From: Gp6-AA40 sp963772955
Lineage (GTDB): Bacteria > Acidobacteriota > Vicinamibacteria > Vicinamibacterales > UBA2999
Assembly (NCBI GenBank): GCA_963772955.1
Contig: CAVYZF010000008.1
Coordinates: forward strand, 248,001-312,000
Reading direction: 5' to 3'
DNA: 64,000 nt
Shown: positions 7,810 through 16,532 of the stretch, one piece after another
Numbering within the stretch: the first letter of the stretch is position 1
Layout of the letters: each line of letters opens with the position of its first letter
The notes under the pieces: generated by a model
The model's database searches: none
The model's input: only the letters and a program-made list of their open reading frames with translations
Told to the model about the DNA's origin: nothing
Made by a program: the position numbers and the translations under genes

Positions 7810-10176
7810 ATGAGTGTCAACCTTCTCCACCTCGTGCGACACCTGCGGCGTTCCCCAATCAGCGCGCTCGCCGCAATCGTCACGCTCGCGCTGACGCTCG
7901 GTGCAGCCGGGTCGATCTTTGCCGTCGTGGATGCGGTGCTCCTCACACCACCGCCGTTCGCGAACCCCGATGCGCTAGTCACTGTCGGTGAGGTGCCGAT
8001 TGACGGGCGCGCGGTCACCGCGCCACGAGCAGTGACATTTGCAACGTTCGAGGCGTGGCGCGACCGCGCTCGATCGCTCGCATCGTTGGAAGCATTCGAT
8101 GGAACGAATCTGACGCTGACCGGGGTCGGCCCGGCCGAGCGAGTCCCTGCCACGGACGTGACATCCAGCTTTCTCGCGCTCCTCGGCGTATCTCCTGTAC
8201 TCGGCCGGACGTTCGCGCCCGACGATGTGGGGAAGTCGCTCGCCATCATCAGTCATGCGTTCTGGCGCGGAAGACTTGGTGGCGACTCGAACATCATCGG
8301 CCGAGAGATTGTGCTCGGCGGCCGGTCACACACGGTCATCGGTGTCCTGCCCGAGCGGTTTGTATTTGCTCTTGGCGTCGCCGACATCTGGCGGCCGCTT
8401 GCCCTTGCGTCAACGCGGGCAGCCCGCGAGGGTGTGCGCGTGCTCGTCATCGCGCGTCTCAACCGGGCAGCGGCGCCGGAGCAGGTGGCTGCGGCACTGG
8501 ATGACGTGAGCCGTGCTTCCAGGCCATCCGCACGGGTTGTGACCACGAGCGTGGCGACCGCGATCGCCGGCGATAGAACCACCACACTCACGCTGCTCTC
8601 AGGTGCGGTCGGTCTCGCCATGCTCATCGCATTCGCCAATCTCGCGGGCCTGCTGATCGTGCGGTCGATCGATCGTCGTCGAGAGCTGGCGGTGAGGACC
8701 GCACTTGGGGCACGTCCTGGCGAAATCGTGCGTCAGTTGGTGCTCGAGTCGGGTGCGATCGTCGCGCTGGGCATGATTTGCGGTGTGTGGCTCGCCTGGT
8801 GGATGACACCCGTGGTGGCGAACCTGGCATTGGAACGAGTCGGCGAGTTCGCGATCCGTGACGTGACCCTCAGTTGGCGGGTGGTTGGCGGGCTGGCTTT
8901 ACTCGCGTGTGCGTGTGCGGGGATTTGTGGGTGGCTGCCGGCCTTGCCGGCGGCGCATGGGAACGCGATCGACCTTCTGCGTCGCGGACTAACGCCAACG
9001 GCGCGTGAGCGTGGCGTGCGGCGCGCGTTCGTTGTGGGCGAGGTCACGCTGGCCTTCGTGCTGCTTGTCTCGATGTCGCTTCTGGGCAGGAGTCTGTTCG
9101 ACCTGCTCGAGGTCAAACCGGGGTTCAACCCTCAAGGCGTCATGGCACTGCAAGTGTCGCTGCCGAAGACGGGATATCCCACTGACGAGCGGGTCGCGGC
9201 GTTTTACTCGACACTGCAGGCCGCGTTGGGTGAACGTCTGGGATCTCGCGCCGTTGCGGTCGTCGACGAACTTCCGCTGACGGGAGCTTCCGGTCGTCGT
9301 CTCGTCGGCGCCCGTTCAGACGACGTGGGGCGTGAAGCGATCGTGCGCGCCGTGAGCGCCAACTACTTCGACGTGATGCGCATCCCCGTGGTCGCCGGGC
9401 GATCGTTCGAGTTGACGGACAGAGCCGTGGGCGTGAGGCCCCGCGTGATCATCAGCCAATCACTCGCGAACCTCGTGTTTGCTTCGGATCAGCCTGTCGG
9501 CCACCAGATCTGGCTCGTCCAGGCCGGGCAGATGGCCGATGTCATTGGCGTGGCCGGCGACGTCAAACACCGCACACTCGATGAAACGCCCATACCCACC
9601 ATGTACGTATCGATGGCACAGGAGCCCTCGAACTCGAGTGTTCTTGTCGTCCGGAGCGAACGCCCCGCCTCGGAGGTGACCGCTGTGGTGCGCGAAGAGG
9701 TGGCGCGCCTCGACTCGAGTCTCCCCGTGTACCGCGTGCGTTCGATGACCGAGGTCGTCGCCGGGTCGCCCGGGTTGCCGGCTCGCCGATTGTTGACCGC
9801 GGCCTTCACCGCATTCGGGCTCCTGGCGGTTGTGCTCAGCGCGATCGGGCTCTTCGGCGTGGCGGCGCACGATGTGGCGTGCCGGCGCACCGAGCTGACG
9901 CTCCGTATGGCGCTCGGCGCGCATCCGATGCGCATCGTGAGAGCAACGCTTGGACAGGGCGTCGCGATGGTGGGCATCGGACTGGCGCTCGGAAGCGTGT
10001 TGTCAATTTGGGCGGTCGACGCGCTCAGCGGGGTGATCTTCATGTCGGCACAGGCTGATTTCTTCAGCATCGGTGTGGCCGGGCTCGTCCTCACGGCGAC
10101 CGGTGTCGGCGCCGTCCTCCCTGCCGCGCTCCGCGCCTCGCGAACCGATCCCCGGATGGTGATGCACGGCGAGTGA
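7810..10176 (+). CDS. ABC-type duplicated permease, MacB/FtsX fold (ADOP family)
   Basis: The 788-residue protein has two tandem MacB periplasmic-core/FtsX units. The first has a TM near residues 20-40, a periplasmic domain to about 240 and three TMs to about 390. The second has a periplasmic domain at about 430-640 and three TMs to the end, with paired ELAVRTALGARPGEIVRQL and ELTLRMALGAHPMRIVRATL segments. The ATG at 7810 follows an ideal AGGAGGT site, so upstream in-frame codons were rejected. No ATPase gene is adjacent, which fits the acidobacterial duplicated orphan permeases. The likely role is mechanotransmission or export at the inner membrane, with an ATPase encoded elsewhere. Confidence 0.9.
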   Translation: MSVNLLHLVRHLRRSPISALAAIVTLALTLGAAGSIFAVVDAVLLTPPPFANPDALVTVGEVPIDGRAVTAPRAVTFATFEAWRDRARSLASLEAFDGTNLTLTGVGPAERVPATDVTSSFLALLGVSPVLGRTFAPDDVGKSLAIISHAFWRGRLGGDSNIIGREIVLGGRSHTVIGVLPERFVFALGVADIWRPLALASTRAAREGVRVLVIARLNRAAAPEQVAAALDDVSRASRPSARVVTTSVATAIAGDRTTTLTLLSGAVGLAMLIAFANLAGLLIVRSIDRRRELAVRTALGARPGEIVRQLVLESGAIVALGMICGVWLAWWMTPVVANLALERVGEFAIRDVTLSWRVVGGLALLACACAGICGWLPALPAAHGNAIDLLRRGLTPTARERGVRRAFVVGEVTLAFVLLVSMSLLGRSLFDLLEVKPGFNPQGVMALQVSLPKTGYPTDERVAAFYSTLQAALGERLGSRAVAVVDELPLTGASGRRLVGARSDDVGREAIVRAVSANYFDVMRIPVVAGRSFELTDRAVGVRPRVIISQSLANLVFASDQPVGHQIWLVQAGQMADVIGVAGDVKHRTLDETPIPTMYVSMAQEPSNSSVLVVRSERPASEVTAVVREEVARLDSSLPVYRVRSMTEVVAGSPGLPARRLLTAAFTAFGLLAVVLSAIGLFGVAAHDVACRRTELTLRMALGAHPMRIVRATLGQGVAMVGIGLALGSVLSIWAVDALSGVIFMSAQADFFSIGVAGLVLTATGVGAVLPAALRASRTDPRMVMHGE

Positions 10177-10203
10177 GCCCCCACCAACCAATTCAGGGTA
10201 TGG

Positions 10204-10231
10204 CTCGACCGTGTGTGAAAGGCGTTAGGAT
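10204..10231 (+). promoter_or_regulatory. Putative promoter with -10 directly before the start codon
   Basis: TAGGAT at 10226-10231 is a fair -10 element, with CTCGAC at 10204-10209 as a weak -35 (16-bp spacer). The ATG of the next gene is only 6 bp after the -10 box, so transcription would begin at or next to the start codon, giving a leaderless mRNA. There is no Shine-Dalgarno sequence before that ATG. Confidence 0.35.
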
Positions 10232-10237
10232 TACCCA

Positions 10238-12835
10238 ATGCTGTTGCGGGTCCGCGTGCGCCACGCTGCCGGCTGCGTGCTTCTGGCCTTGTGCCTGGGC
10301 ACACTTCCGTTCAGTTGGTCCACGCACGCCGCTCAGCAACCCATATCCACGCCACCAGTCGCGACGCAAAAAGCTCTGCTGGATCGCTATTGCCTGACCT
10401 GCCACACACAGCGACTCAAGGAACGTGGCACTGTGCCAATCGCCCTCGACTCGCTCGATCTGGCGCAGGTTGGTGCGAACGCCGCGACCTGGGAGAAAGT
10501 CGTCGTGAAGATGCGCGCGGGGTTGATGCCACCCGCGGGCGCGCCGCGACCTGACAAGGCGGCTCACGACGCCTTCGCCTCGTGGCTCGAGGCCGAGCTC
10601 GATGGCAACGCCGCTGCTCACCCCAATCCCGGCCGCACAGAGCCCTTTCATCGTCTGAACCGCGCCGAGTATCGCAACGCCATTCGCGACATCCTCGACC
10701 TCGACGTGGACGTGGCGTCGCTGTTGCCTGCCGACGATGTGAGCTACGGGTTCGACAACATCGCCGGCGTGCTCAAGATGTCTCCGACGTTGCTGGAGCG
10801 ATACCTTGCCGCCGCACAGAAGGTGAGTCGCGTGGCCGTGGGGACACCGCTTCCTGCACCGAACATCGACTACTTCAGAGTGACCGACGATCTCTCGCAG
10901 GACGAGCATCTGCCTGGCCTTCCGCTCGGGACCCGCGGCGGGACACTGATTCGCTACGTGTTCCCGATGGACGGCGAATATGAGATCAGACCGCGGCTCA
11001 CCCGTGACTTGAACGAGAGCCTGCCGCTCTACAAGGAAGATCAGCAGATCGAGATCAGTATCGACGGCGCACGCGTTGGCCTCTACACGTTGCCAGGTAT
11101 CGGCGGTGCTGCGAATACGGTTCCAGAGAGCTCGGAACCGGCGCCGGATGCAATTCCGGGATCCGGGACCCGGGACCCGGGATCCGCGGCAGCATCGAAC
11201 CCCGAGCCCCAAACCCCGAATCCCGGAACGCAGGCTCAGCCGGCCCGTCCGGCCATCTCTCAAATTCAACAGGCCGTGCGCCTGGGTGCGCGCGAGAGGG
11301 CGGCGCGCAATCGAGCGGACGAGTCGTGGAACCTCCGCGTGCCCGTGAAGGCAGGGGCCCGCGATCTCGTCGTCACGTTCATCAATAGCGTGTCGGCGAT
11401 CGAAGAGACGCCGCGTCTGCCGTTCGAGCGGCCGTTCCCGGCCGGCGTCAACATTCCGGAGACGCGACGGGGCGCGTACCTGCGCAGCGTCGAGATTGCC
11501 GGTCCGTACGATGCGAGCGGCCCGGGCGAGAGCCAGAGCCGCAAGAGGATTTTCACGTGCGCTCCACGTTCTGGCGCTGATGGCGATTCGTGCGCGCGTA
11601 CGATCCTGACGACGCTCACGCGTCGCGCGTATCGGCGCACCGTCACGAATGCAGACGTCGATCCGCTCATGGCGTTCTATCGAGACGGGCGTGCGCAGGG
11701 CGGATTCGATGGCGGGATCGAGAACGCGCTGAGGCGTCTCCTCGTGAGCCCCGAGTTCCTGCTTCGAGTGGAACGCGACCCTGCGGGCGTCGCAGCGGGC
11801 GCGGTTTACGCGATCAGCGACGTCGAACTCGCGTCGCGCCTCTCGTTCTTCCTGTGGAGCAGCGTCCCTGACGATGAGCTCCTGAACTTAGCGTCGAAGG
11901 GTCAGCTGAAGCAGCCCGCCGTGCTCGAACGCCAGGTCCGACGAATGATGGCGGATTCACGGGCAGAGGCCTTCGTTCGAAACTTCGCGGGGCAGTGGCT
12001 GTTCCTTCGCAACCTCGATGCGGTCGTGCCGGTGCAGAGCGTCTTCCCTGATTTCGATGACGCGCTCAGGCAGTCGTTCCGCCGCGAGACCGAGCTCTTC
12101 TTCGAGAGCATCGTGCGAGAGAATCGCAGCGCGCTCGATCTGCTGCGTGCCGACTACACCTTCGTCAACGAACGGTTGGCCACGCACTACGGTATTCCAA
12201 ACATCAAAGGCGAGCACTTCAGACGTGTGACGCTGCCGCCCGACAGCAAGCGTCGCGGTTTGCTGGGACAGGGCAGCATCCTGACGGTGACGTCGTATCC
12301 CGATCGCACGTCGCCGGTCGTTCGCGGTAAGTGGATTCTCGAAAACCTCCTCGGGACGCCGCCACCACCACCGCTGCCGAATGTGCCGCCGCTGCGTGCG
12401 ACAGATACCTCGGGCGTCGTGTTGCCGATGCGTCAGCGCATGGAACGGCATCGGTCGAATCCGGTCTGCGCGTCGTGTCACTCGATGATGGACCCGCTCG
12501 GTCTGTCGCTCGAGAACTTCGACGCGACCGGGAAGTGGCGGACTCTTGGCGAGTCGTCGGCGCCGATCGACGCAAGCGGAATGGCGCCGGACGGGACCCG
12601 CTTCGATGGCCCTGATGGGCTACGCAGCACGTTGCTGAAATCGGACCGATTCGTGTCCACGCTCACGGAGAAGATGCTGACGTACGCACTTGGGCGCGGT
12701 CTGGAGTATTACGATGCGCCGTCGGTGCGGGCGATCCTGCGAGGAGCGGCCCGGGATGACTATCGCTTCTCATCGCTGATTGTCGGGGTCGTTCAGAGTG
12801 CGCCGTTCAAGATGAGGAAAGCTGAAGGGCTCTAG
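10238..12835 (+). CDS. DUF1587/1592/1588/1585 multi-domain exported cytochrome c protein
   Basis: The product has 865 residues. A signal peptide is followed by an N-terminal c-type haem site CLTCH (residues 52-56), then the planctomycete/acidobacterial cytochrome-associated domains in order: DUF1587 (PFHRLNRAEYRNAIRDIL), a beta domain, DUF1592 (SRLSFFLWSSVPDDELL), DUF1588 (GLLGQGSILTVTSYPDRTS) ending in CASCHSMMDPLGLSLENFD, which could bind a second haem, and DUF1585. Residues about 306-330 are a low-complexity linker encoded by a heptamer repeat. The adjacent DUF1552 gene starts 3 bp downstream; this pair is conserved in these phyla, with an unknown, probably oxidative, extracytoplasmic role. 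Confidence 0.9.
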   Translation: MLLRVRVRHAAGCVLLALCLGTLPFSWSTHAAQQPISTPPVATQKALLDRYCLTCHTQRLKERGTVPIALDSLDLAQVGANAATWEKVVVKMRAGLMPPAGAPRPDKAAHDAFASWLEAELDGNAAAHPNPGRTEPFHRLNRAEYRNAIRDILDLDVDVASLLPADDVSYGFDNIAGVLKMSPTLLERYLAAAQKVSRVAVGTPLPAPNIDYFRVTDDLSQDEHLPGLPLGTRGGTLIRYVFPMDGEYEIRPRLTRDLNESLPLYKEDQQIEISIDGARVGLYTLPGIGGAANTVPESSEPAPDAIPGSGTRDPGSAAASNPEPQTPNPGTQAQPARPAISQIQQAVRLGARERAARNRADESWNLRVPVKAGARDLVVTFINSVSAIEETPRLPFERPFPAGVNIPETRRGAYLRSVEIAGPYDASGPGESQSRKRIFTCAPRSGADGDSCARTILTTLTRRAYRRTVTNADVDPLMAFYRDGRAQGGFDGGIENALRRLLVSPEFLLRVERDPAGVAAGAVYAISDVELASRLSFFLWSSVPDDELLNLASKGQLKQPAVLERQVRRMMADSRAEAFVRNFAGQWLFLRNLDAVVPVQSVFPDFDDALRQSFRRETELFFESIVRENRSALDLLRADYTFVNERLATHYGIPNIKGEHFRRVTLPPDSKRRGLLGQGSILTVTSYPDRTSPVVRGKWILENLLGTPPPPPLPNVPPLRATDTSGVVLPMRQRMERHRSNPVCASCHSMMDPLGLSLENFDATGKWRTLGESSAPIDASGMAPDGTRFDGPDGLRSTLLKSDRFVSTLTEKMLTYALGRGLEYYDAPSVRAILRGAARDDYRFSSLIVGVVQSAPFKMRKAEGL
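11156..11225. repeat. Inverted heptamer array inside a coding sequence
   Basis: Four consecutive 7-mers of the form CCGGGA(T/C) at 11156-11183 are separated by 14 bp from four 7-mers of the form A(A/G)(C/T)CCC(G/A) at 11198-11225. The second set is close to the reverse complement of the first, and the 7-nt phase is kept throughout. The array is translated in frame as a Pro/Gly/Asn-rich linker of the DUF1592 cytochrome. Confidence 0.85.
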
Positions 12836-12838
12836 GCC

Positions 12839-14203
12839 ATGTTCATAACGAAGAAAGCGCTTCCCAGACGAACGTTCCTTCGGGGCATGGGTGCGACGCT
12901 CGGCCTGCCGCTGCTCGACTCGATGGTCCCGGCGATGTCCGCGCTCGCGCAGACGCCCGCCAATCCAGTCAAGCGGCTTGGCTTCATCTACCTGCCAAAT
13001 GGCGTCGCGCGGAACTTCACGGGCATCAACTACTGGACCCCGACTGGCGAAGGGACTGGATTCGAGCTGTCACCAATCCTGAGCCCGCTCGCGCCGTATC
13101 GGAATCGTCTGACTGTGGTCAGCGGGCTGGCGCAACACCAGGCCGATGCGTTCGACGATGGTGCGAATGGCGATCACACGCGAGGCACGAGCTCATGGCT
13201 CACGGGCGTGCATTGCAAGCGCACCGAGGGAGCGGACGTCAAGAACGGCGTCTCTGCGGATCAGATTGCCGCGCGCCATCTCGGTCAGGAGACGGCGCTG
13301 CCGTCGTTGGAGCTGGCGATCGATCTCAACTTCCTTGGCGGGCAGTGCGAGAACAGCTACAGCTGCGCGTATCTCAACACGCTCGCGTGGAGCTCGGATA
13401 CGACTCCGCTGCCGACCGAGAACAATCCGCGCATCGTGTTCGAGCGGCTGTTTGGCGATGGCGGGACCCGGGAACAGCGCGTCGCGCAAGCGAAGCGTAA
13501 CCAGAGCATTCTCGACTCAGTGTCAGCGGACCTGGCGAAGCTGCAGGCCTCGCTCGGCACGCGCGATCGAACGACGGTGTCGGAGTATCTCGACTCGGTG
13601 CGCGAGGTCGAGCGCCGCATTCAGCGCATCGAATCGCGCGACGCGTCCGAGTTGCCGACGCTCGAGCGTCCAGCAGGTGTGCCCGACCGCTTCGACGAAC
13701 ACGTCAAGTTGATGTACGAGCTGCAGTGGCTGGCCTTCCGCTCCGACATGACGCGCGTCGTCACATTCATGCTGGGCCGCGAGCTGAACTTCCGCACGTA
13801 TCCCGAGATCGGGATCACTGAAGGGCATCATGGGCTCTCGCACCATCAGGACAACCCGGCGCAGCTCGCGAAGTACGCGCGGCTCAACACCTATCAGACC
13901 GAGCTCTTTGCCTGGTTCCTCGACAAGCTGCAGTCAACGCCCGAGGGCGATGGCACGCTGCTCGATCACTCGATGTTCCTCTACGGTGCGAGCCTCAGTA
14001 ATCCGAATCTGCACGCGCATTACGATCTGCCGATCGCGGTCGTCGGCGGCGGCGCAGGAACGCTGCGCGGAGGCCGGCACCTCGCCTATCGCACCGAAAC
14101 ACCGATGACGAACCTGTTGCTCAGCCTGCTCGAGAAGGCGGGCGTCCCGGCGGAGAAAATCGGAGACAGCACAGGGCGGCTGGAGTTGCTATCAGAAGTA
14201 TGA
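12839..14203 (+). CDS. DUF1552 family Tat-exported protein
   Basis: This 454-residue protein starts with a twin-arginine signal (LPRRTFLRGMGATLGLPLLD). The DUF1552 signature follows: RLGFIYLPNGVARNFTGINYWTPTGEG, then GDHTRGTSSWLTGVHCKRT, and a C-terminal block with YGASLSNPNLHAHYDLPIAVVGGGAGTL in place. It belongs to the alkaline-phosphatase-like/DUF1501-related group of exported proteins of unknown reaction. It begins 3 bp after the DUF1592 cytochrome gene and overlaps the ankyrin gene by 4 bp, so the three are one transcript. Tat export implies that it folds, probably with a metal cofactor, before secretion. Confidence 0.9.
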   Translation: MFITKKALPRRTFLRGMGATLGLPLLDSMVPAMSALAQTPANPVKRLGFIYLPNGVARNFTGINYWTPTGEGTGFELSPILSPLAPYRNRLTVVSGLAQHQADAFDDGANGDHTRGTSSWLTGVHCKRTEGADVKNGVSADQIAARHLGQETALPSLELAIDLNFLGGQCENSYSCAYLNTLAWSSDTTPLPTENNPRIVFERLFGDGGTREQRVAQAKRNQSILDSVSADLAKLQASLGTRDRTTVSEYLDSVREVERRIQRIESRDASELPTLERPAGVPDRFDEHVKLMYELQWLAFRSDMTRVVTFMLGRELNFRTYPEIGITEGHHGLSHHQDNPAQLAKYARLNTYQTELFAWFLDKLQSTPEGDGTLLDHSMFLYGASLSNPNLHAHYDLPIAVVGGGAGTLRGGRHLAYRTETPMTNLLLSLLEKAGVPAEKIGDSTGRLELLSEV

Positions 14204-16035
14204 ACAAGCCGGGATTCGGGATTCGGGTTTCGGGATTCACGCTCGCCGCTCTGCTCGTGTCACTGGGCGTGAGCCTTGTTGCGGATGTCACGCTGGTCGA
14301 CGCGGTCAAGAACGGTGATGCGGCGACGGTGCGAGCGTTGCTCCAGGCCAAGGCCGATGGCAACAGCGCAGAGGCGGACGGTACGACCGCGCTTCACTGG
14401 GCCGTGCGTCGCGCGGACATTGCGACCGTCGATCTCCTGCTCAAGGCGGGCGCCAAGGTTGGAGCCGCGAATCGCTACGGCATCACGCCGCTGTATCTGG
14501 CCAGCGCCAACGGCGACGCGGCGACGGTTGCGCGCCTGCTCGACGCGGGCGCCGATCCGAACACCGCTCTCCCCGACGGCGAGACGGTGTTGATGACGGC
14601 GGCACGCACCGGCGACGTCGCCGTGATCAAGGCTCTCGTGACCCGCGGTGCCGACGTCCGCCCGCGCGAACGACGTAAGGGGCAGGACGCGCTCATGTGG
14701 GCGGCGGCCGAGAACAATGCCGCAGCCGTTACTGCCTTGATCGAAGCGGGCGCCGACCGCGACAGCCGTTCGCAGGGCGGAGCGTTCACGCCGTTCCTCT
14801 TTGCCATTCGCGGTGGACACCTGGCCGCGTCACGCGCGTTGCTCGACGCCGGAGTGGACGTCAACCAGCCGCTCTCCGACGGGACGAGCGCGCTGGTTCT
14901 CGCAGTGATGAATGCGCACTACGAGCTTGCCGGCCTGCTCCTCGACCGCGGTGCAAACCCCAATGCCGACGCTCAGGGCTGGACTGCGCTCCATCAGATC
15001 GCCTGGTCGCGACGCCATAACGCCGGCTTCAACCTGCCTGGTCCGGTGCAGACGGGGAATCTCGACAGCCTCGACCTGGTGCGGCAATTGGTGAAGCGCG
15101 GCGCCAACGTCAACGCGCGCACGACGAAAGAGCCGCGCGATGGCAATCGCAACATGTTGAACCGCATCGGCTCGACGGCGTTTCTCATGGCGGCGAAGAA
15201 CGACGATGTGCCGATGATGAGAGTGCTGCTCGACGTGGGCGCGGATCCGTCGATCACGACGAACCGCGGGACGACGGCCTTGATGGTCGCGGCCGGTGTC
15301 GGCATCTGGGCGCCTGGCGAGAATCCGGGCACGCACGAAGAGGCCCTGGCGGCGATGACGATCGCGCTCGCCGCCGGCGGTGGCGCAGTCAACGACGTCG
15401 ACATGGACGGCGAGACCGCGCTGCACGGCGCGGTCTATCGAGGTGGCAACATCGCTGCGATTCAATTCCTGATCGACAAGGGCGCAAAGCTCGATGTGCG
15501 CAACGCAAAGGGATGGATTCCACTGACGGTCGCGGACGGTGTCGAATACACGCCCGCTGTGTTGAAGCGCTATCCGGAAGCGGCCGCGCTGCTGCGCACA
15601 GCGATGCGCGACCGTGGGCTTCCGATTCCCGAGAGGACACACAGTCCTGAGCTCGAGACTCCAGCCGTGCAAACGGCGCCCGCGTCAACGCGAACAATCT
15701 GGGACGGCGTGTTTACGCAGGCGCAGGTCGATCGTGGGCGCGATCAATACCGGAAATCGTGCGCATCGTGCCACAAGGCCGATCTGCTGGGCGAATCGGC
15801 TGCCCCGCCACTTGCTGGACCTGAGTTCTCGCAGCGCTGGGTCGGATCGAACGTTGACGACCTGGTGACGACGATCCGCCGATCGATGCCGCAGGATGCG
15901 CCGGACAGCCTCGGTACGCCCGCCTATGTCGATCTCGTGAGCTATCTACTGAGCGTCAGCGGGAGCCCCGCCGGAACCAGCGACCTGCCGGTGGAATCAG
16001 GCGGCCTGAAACAGATACAGTTCACCGCGCGTTGA
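14200..16035 (+). CDS. Secreted ankyrin-repeat protein fused to a C-terminal cytochrome c domain
   Basis: The product has 611 residues. A signal peptide (LAALLVSLGVSLVADVT) is followed by roughly nine ankyrin repeats (residues about 30-440, such as DGTTALHWAVRRADIATVDLLL) and a class I cytochrome c with CASCHKAD near residue 520 and a distal Met candidate in RRSMPQDAP. The ATG overlaps the DUF1552 stop (ATGA). The first 12 codons are made of GGGATTC heptamers, so the residues before the hydrophobic core are repeat-derived. In this operon the ankyrin part may dock the DUF1592/DUF1552 partners and the haem may carry electrons. The fusion is uncommon, and its role is inferred. Confidence 0.88.
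   Translation: MNKPGFGIRVSGFTLAALLVSLGVSLVADVTLVDAVKNGDAATVRALLQAKADGNSAEADGTTALHWAVRRADIATVDLLLKAGAKVGAANRYGITPLYLASANGDAATVARLLDAGADPNTALPDGETVLMTAARTGDVAVIKALVTRGADVRPRERRKGQDALMWAAAENNAAAVTALIEAGADRDSRSQGGAFTPFLFAIRGGHLAASRALLDAGVDVNQPLSDGTSALVLAVMNAHYELAGLLLDRGANPNADAQGWTALHQIAWSRRHNAGFNLPGPVQTGNLDSLDLVRQLVKRGANVNARTTKEPRDGNRNMLNRIGSTAFLMAAKNDDVPMMRVLLDVGADPSITTNRGTTALMVAAGVGIWAPGENPGTHEEALAAMTIALAAGGGAVNDVDMDGETALHGAVYRGGNIAAIQFLIDKGAKLDVRNAKGWIPLTVADGVEYTPAVLKRYPEAAALLRTAMRDRGLPIPERTHSPELETPAVQTAPASTRTIWDGVFTQAQVDRGRDQYRKSCASCHKADLLGESAAPPLAGPEFSQRWVGSNVDDLVTTIRRSMPQDAPDSLGTPAYVDLVSYLLSVSGSPAGTSDLPVESGGLKQIQFTAR
14210..14237. repeat. CGGGATT heptamer array at a gene start
   Basis: There are four consecutive 7-mers: CGGGATT twice, CGGGTTT, then CGGGATT. 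They encode residues 4-12 of the ankyrin/cytochrome protein (KPGFGIRVSGF region), immediately before the hydrophobic core of its signal peptide. The word is closely related to the heptamers at 11156-11225 and 45781-45836. Confidence 0.85.
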
Positions 16036-16073
16036 AACTAAAGTTCAAAGGTCAAAGTTCGAAGGTCAAAGTT
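16034..16073. repeat. AAG(T/G)TCA heptamer array between two genes
   Basis: This is a run of heptamers close to AAGTTCA and AAGGTCA from the ankyrin gene's stop codon to the cupin start. A TTG at 16032 opens a frame through the array, but the product would begin with a charged, repeat-encoded stretch rather than a signal peptide, so I place the cupin start at 16074. The array is much richer in A+T than the surrounding genes. Confidence 0.8.
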
Positions 16074-16532
16074 ATGCGCACAAAGCGAAGTGCCGTACTG
16101 ACAGGGCTCGTCGCGCTGGGACTCGCTGTGATGATCGGTGGTGCGGCTGCGCAGCAGCCGGCTCCGGGGCAGGCGCCGCCCGCAGGCGGCCGCGGCCGCG
16201 GGCTCGCGTCGCTCATGACCGGCAACATCGAAGTCGGCGACACCAAGAACATGAACATGTCTCGCATCCGGTTCGCGGCCGGTGCGCGAACCAACTGGCA
16301 CATACATTCGGCAGGACAGCTCTTGCTCGTCGAGGAAGGTAAAGGCCGCCTTCAGGAGATGGGCAGCGCGATCGTCGATATTGCTGCCGGCCAACCAGTC
16401 CTGACCAAGCCGAACGTGCTGCACTGGCACGGTGCGGCACCCGATCAGGCCGCGTTGCAGTTCAGCGTCTACAGCGGCACCCTCGACTGGAAGGATCCGG
16501 TCACCGACGAACAGTATCTGGGAAAGAAGTGA
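16074..16532 (+). CDS. Exported cupin-domain protein
   Basis: The product has 152 residues. A signal peptide (LTGLVALGLAVMIGGAAA) is followed by a single cupin barrel with the metal-binding pattern WHIHSAGQLLLVEEGKG, the matching Glu, and HWHGAAPDQ in the second motif, so a mononuclear metal site is expected. Such small cupins occur as carboxymuconolactone- or quercetinase-like proteins; the reaction is not predictable. It sits between the ankyrin/cytochrome protein and a PQQ dehydrogenase, overlapping the latter (TGATG), and is probably part of the same exported oxidative module. Confidence 0.85.
   Translation: MRTKRSAVLTGLVALGLAVMIGGAAAQQPAPGQAPPAGGRGRGLASLMTGNIEVGDTKNMNMSRIRFAAGARTNWHIHSAGQLLLVEEGKGRLQEMGSAIVDIAAGQPVLTKPNVLHWHGAAPDQAALQFSVYSGTLDWKDPVTDEQYLGKK

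Noticed and set aside
7633..7842. N-terminal extension of the metallo-beta-lactamase-fold lipoprotein
   Set aside because: The frame is open, but the lipoprotein signal starts at 7632 and the extension overlaps the divergent permease gene's leader.
10204..12835. Prophage or genomic island boundaries
   Set aside because: There is no integrase, no tRNA-associated direct repeats and no shift in gene style; the repeats seen are small and dispersed.
16032..16073. TTG start giving a longer cupin protein
   Set aside because: The extra residues (MKLKFKGQSSKVKV) are encoded by heptamers and would precede a normal signal peptide that begins at the ATG at 16074.
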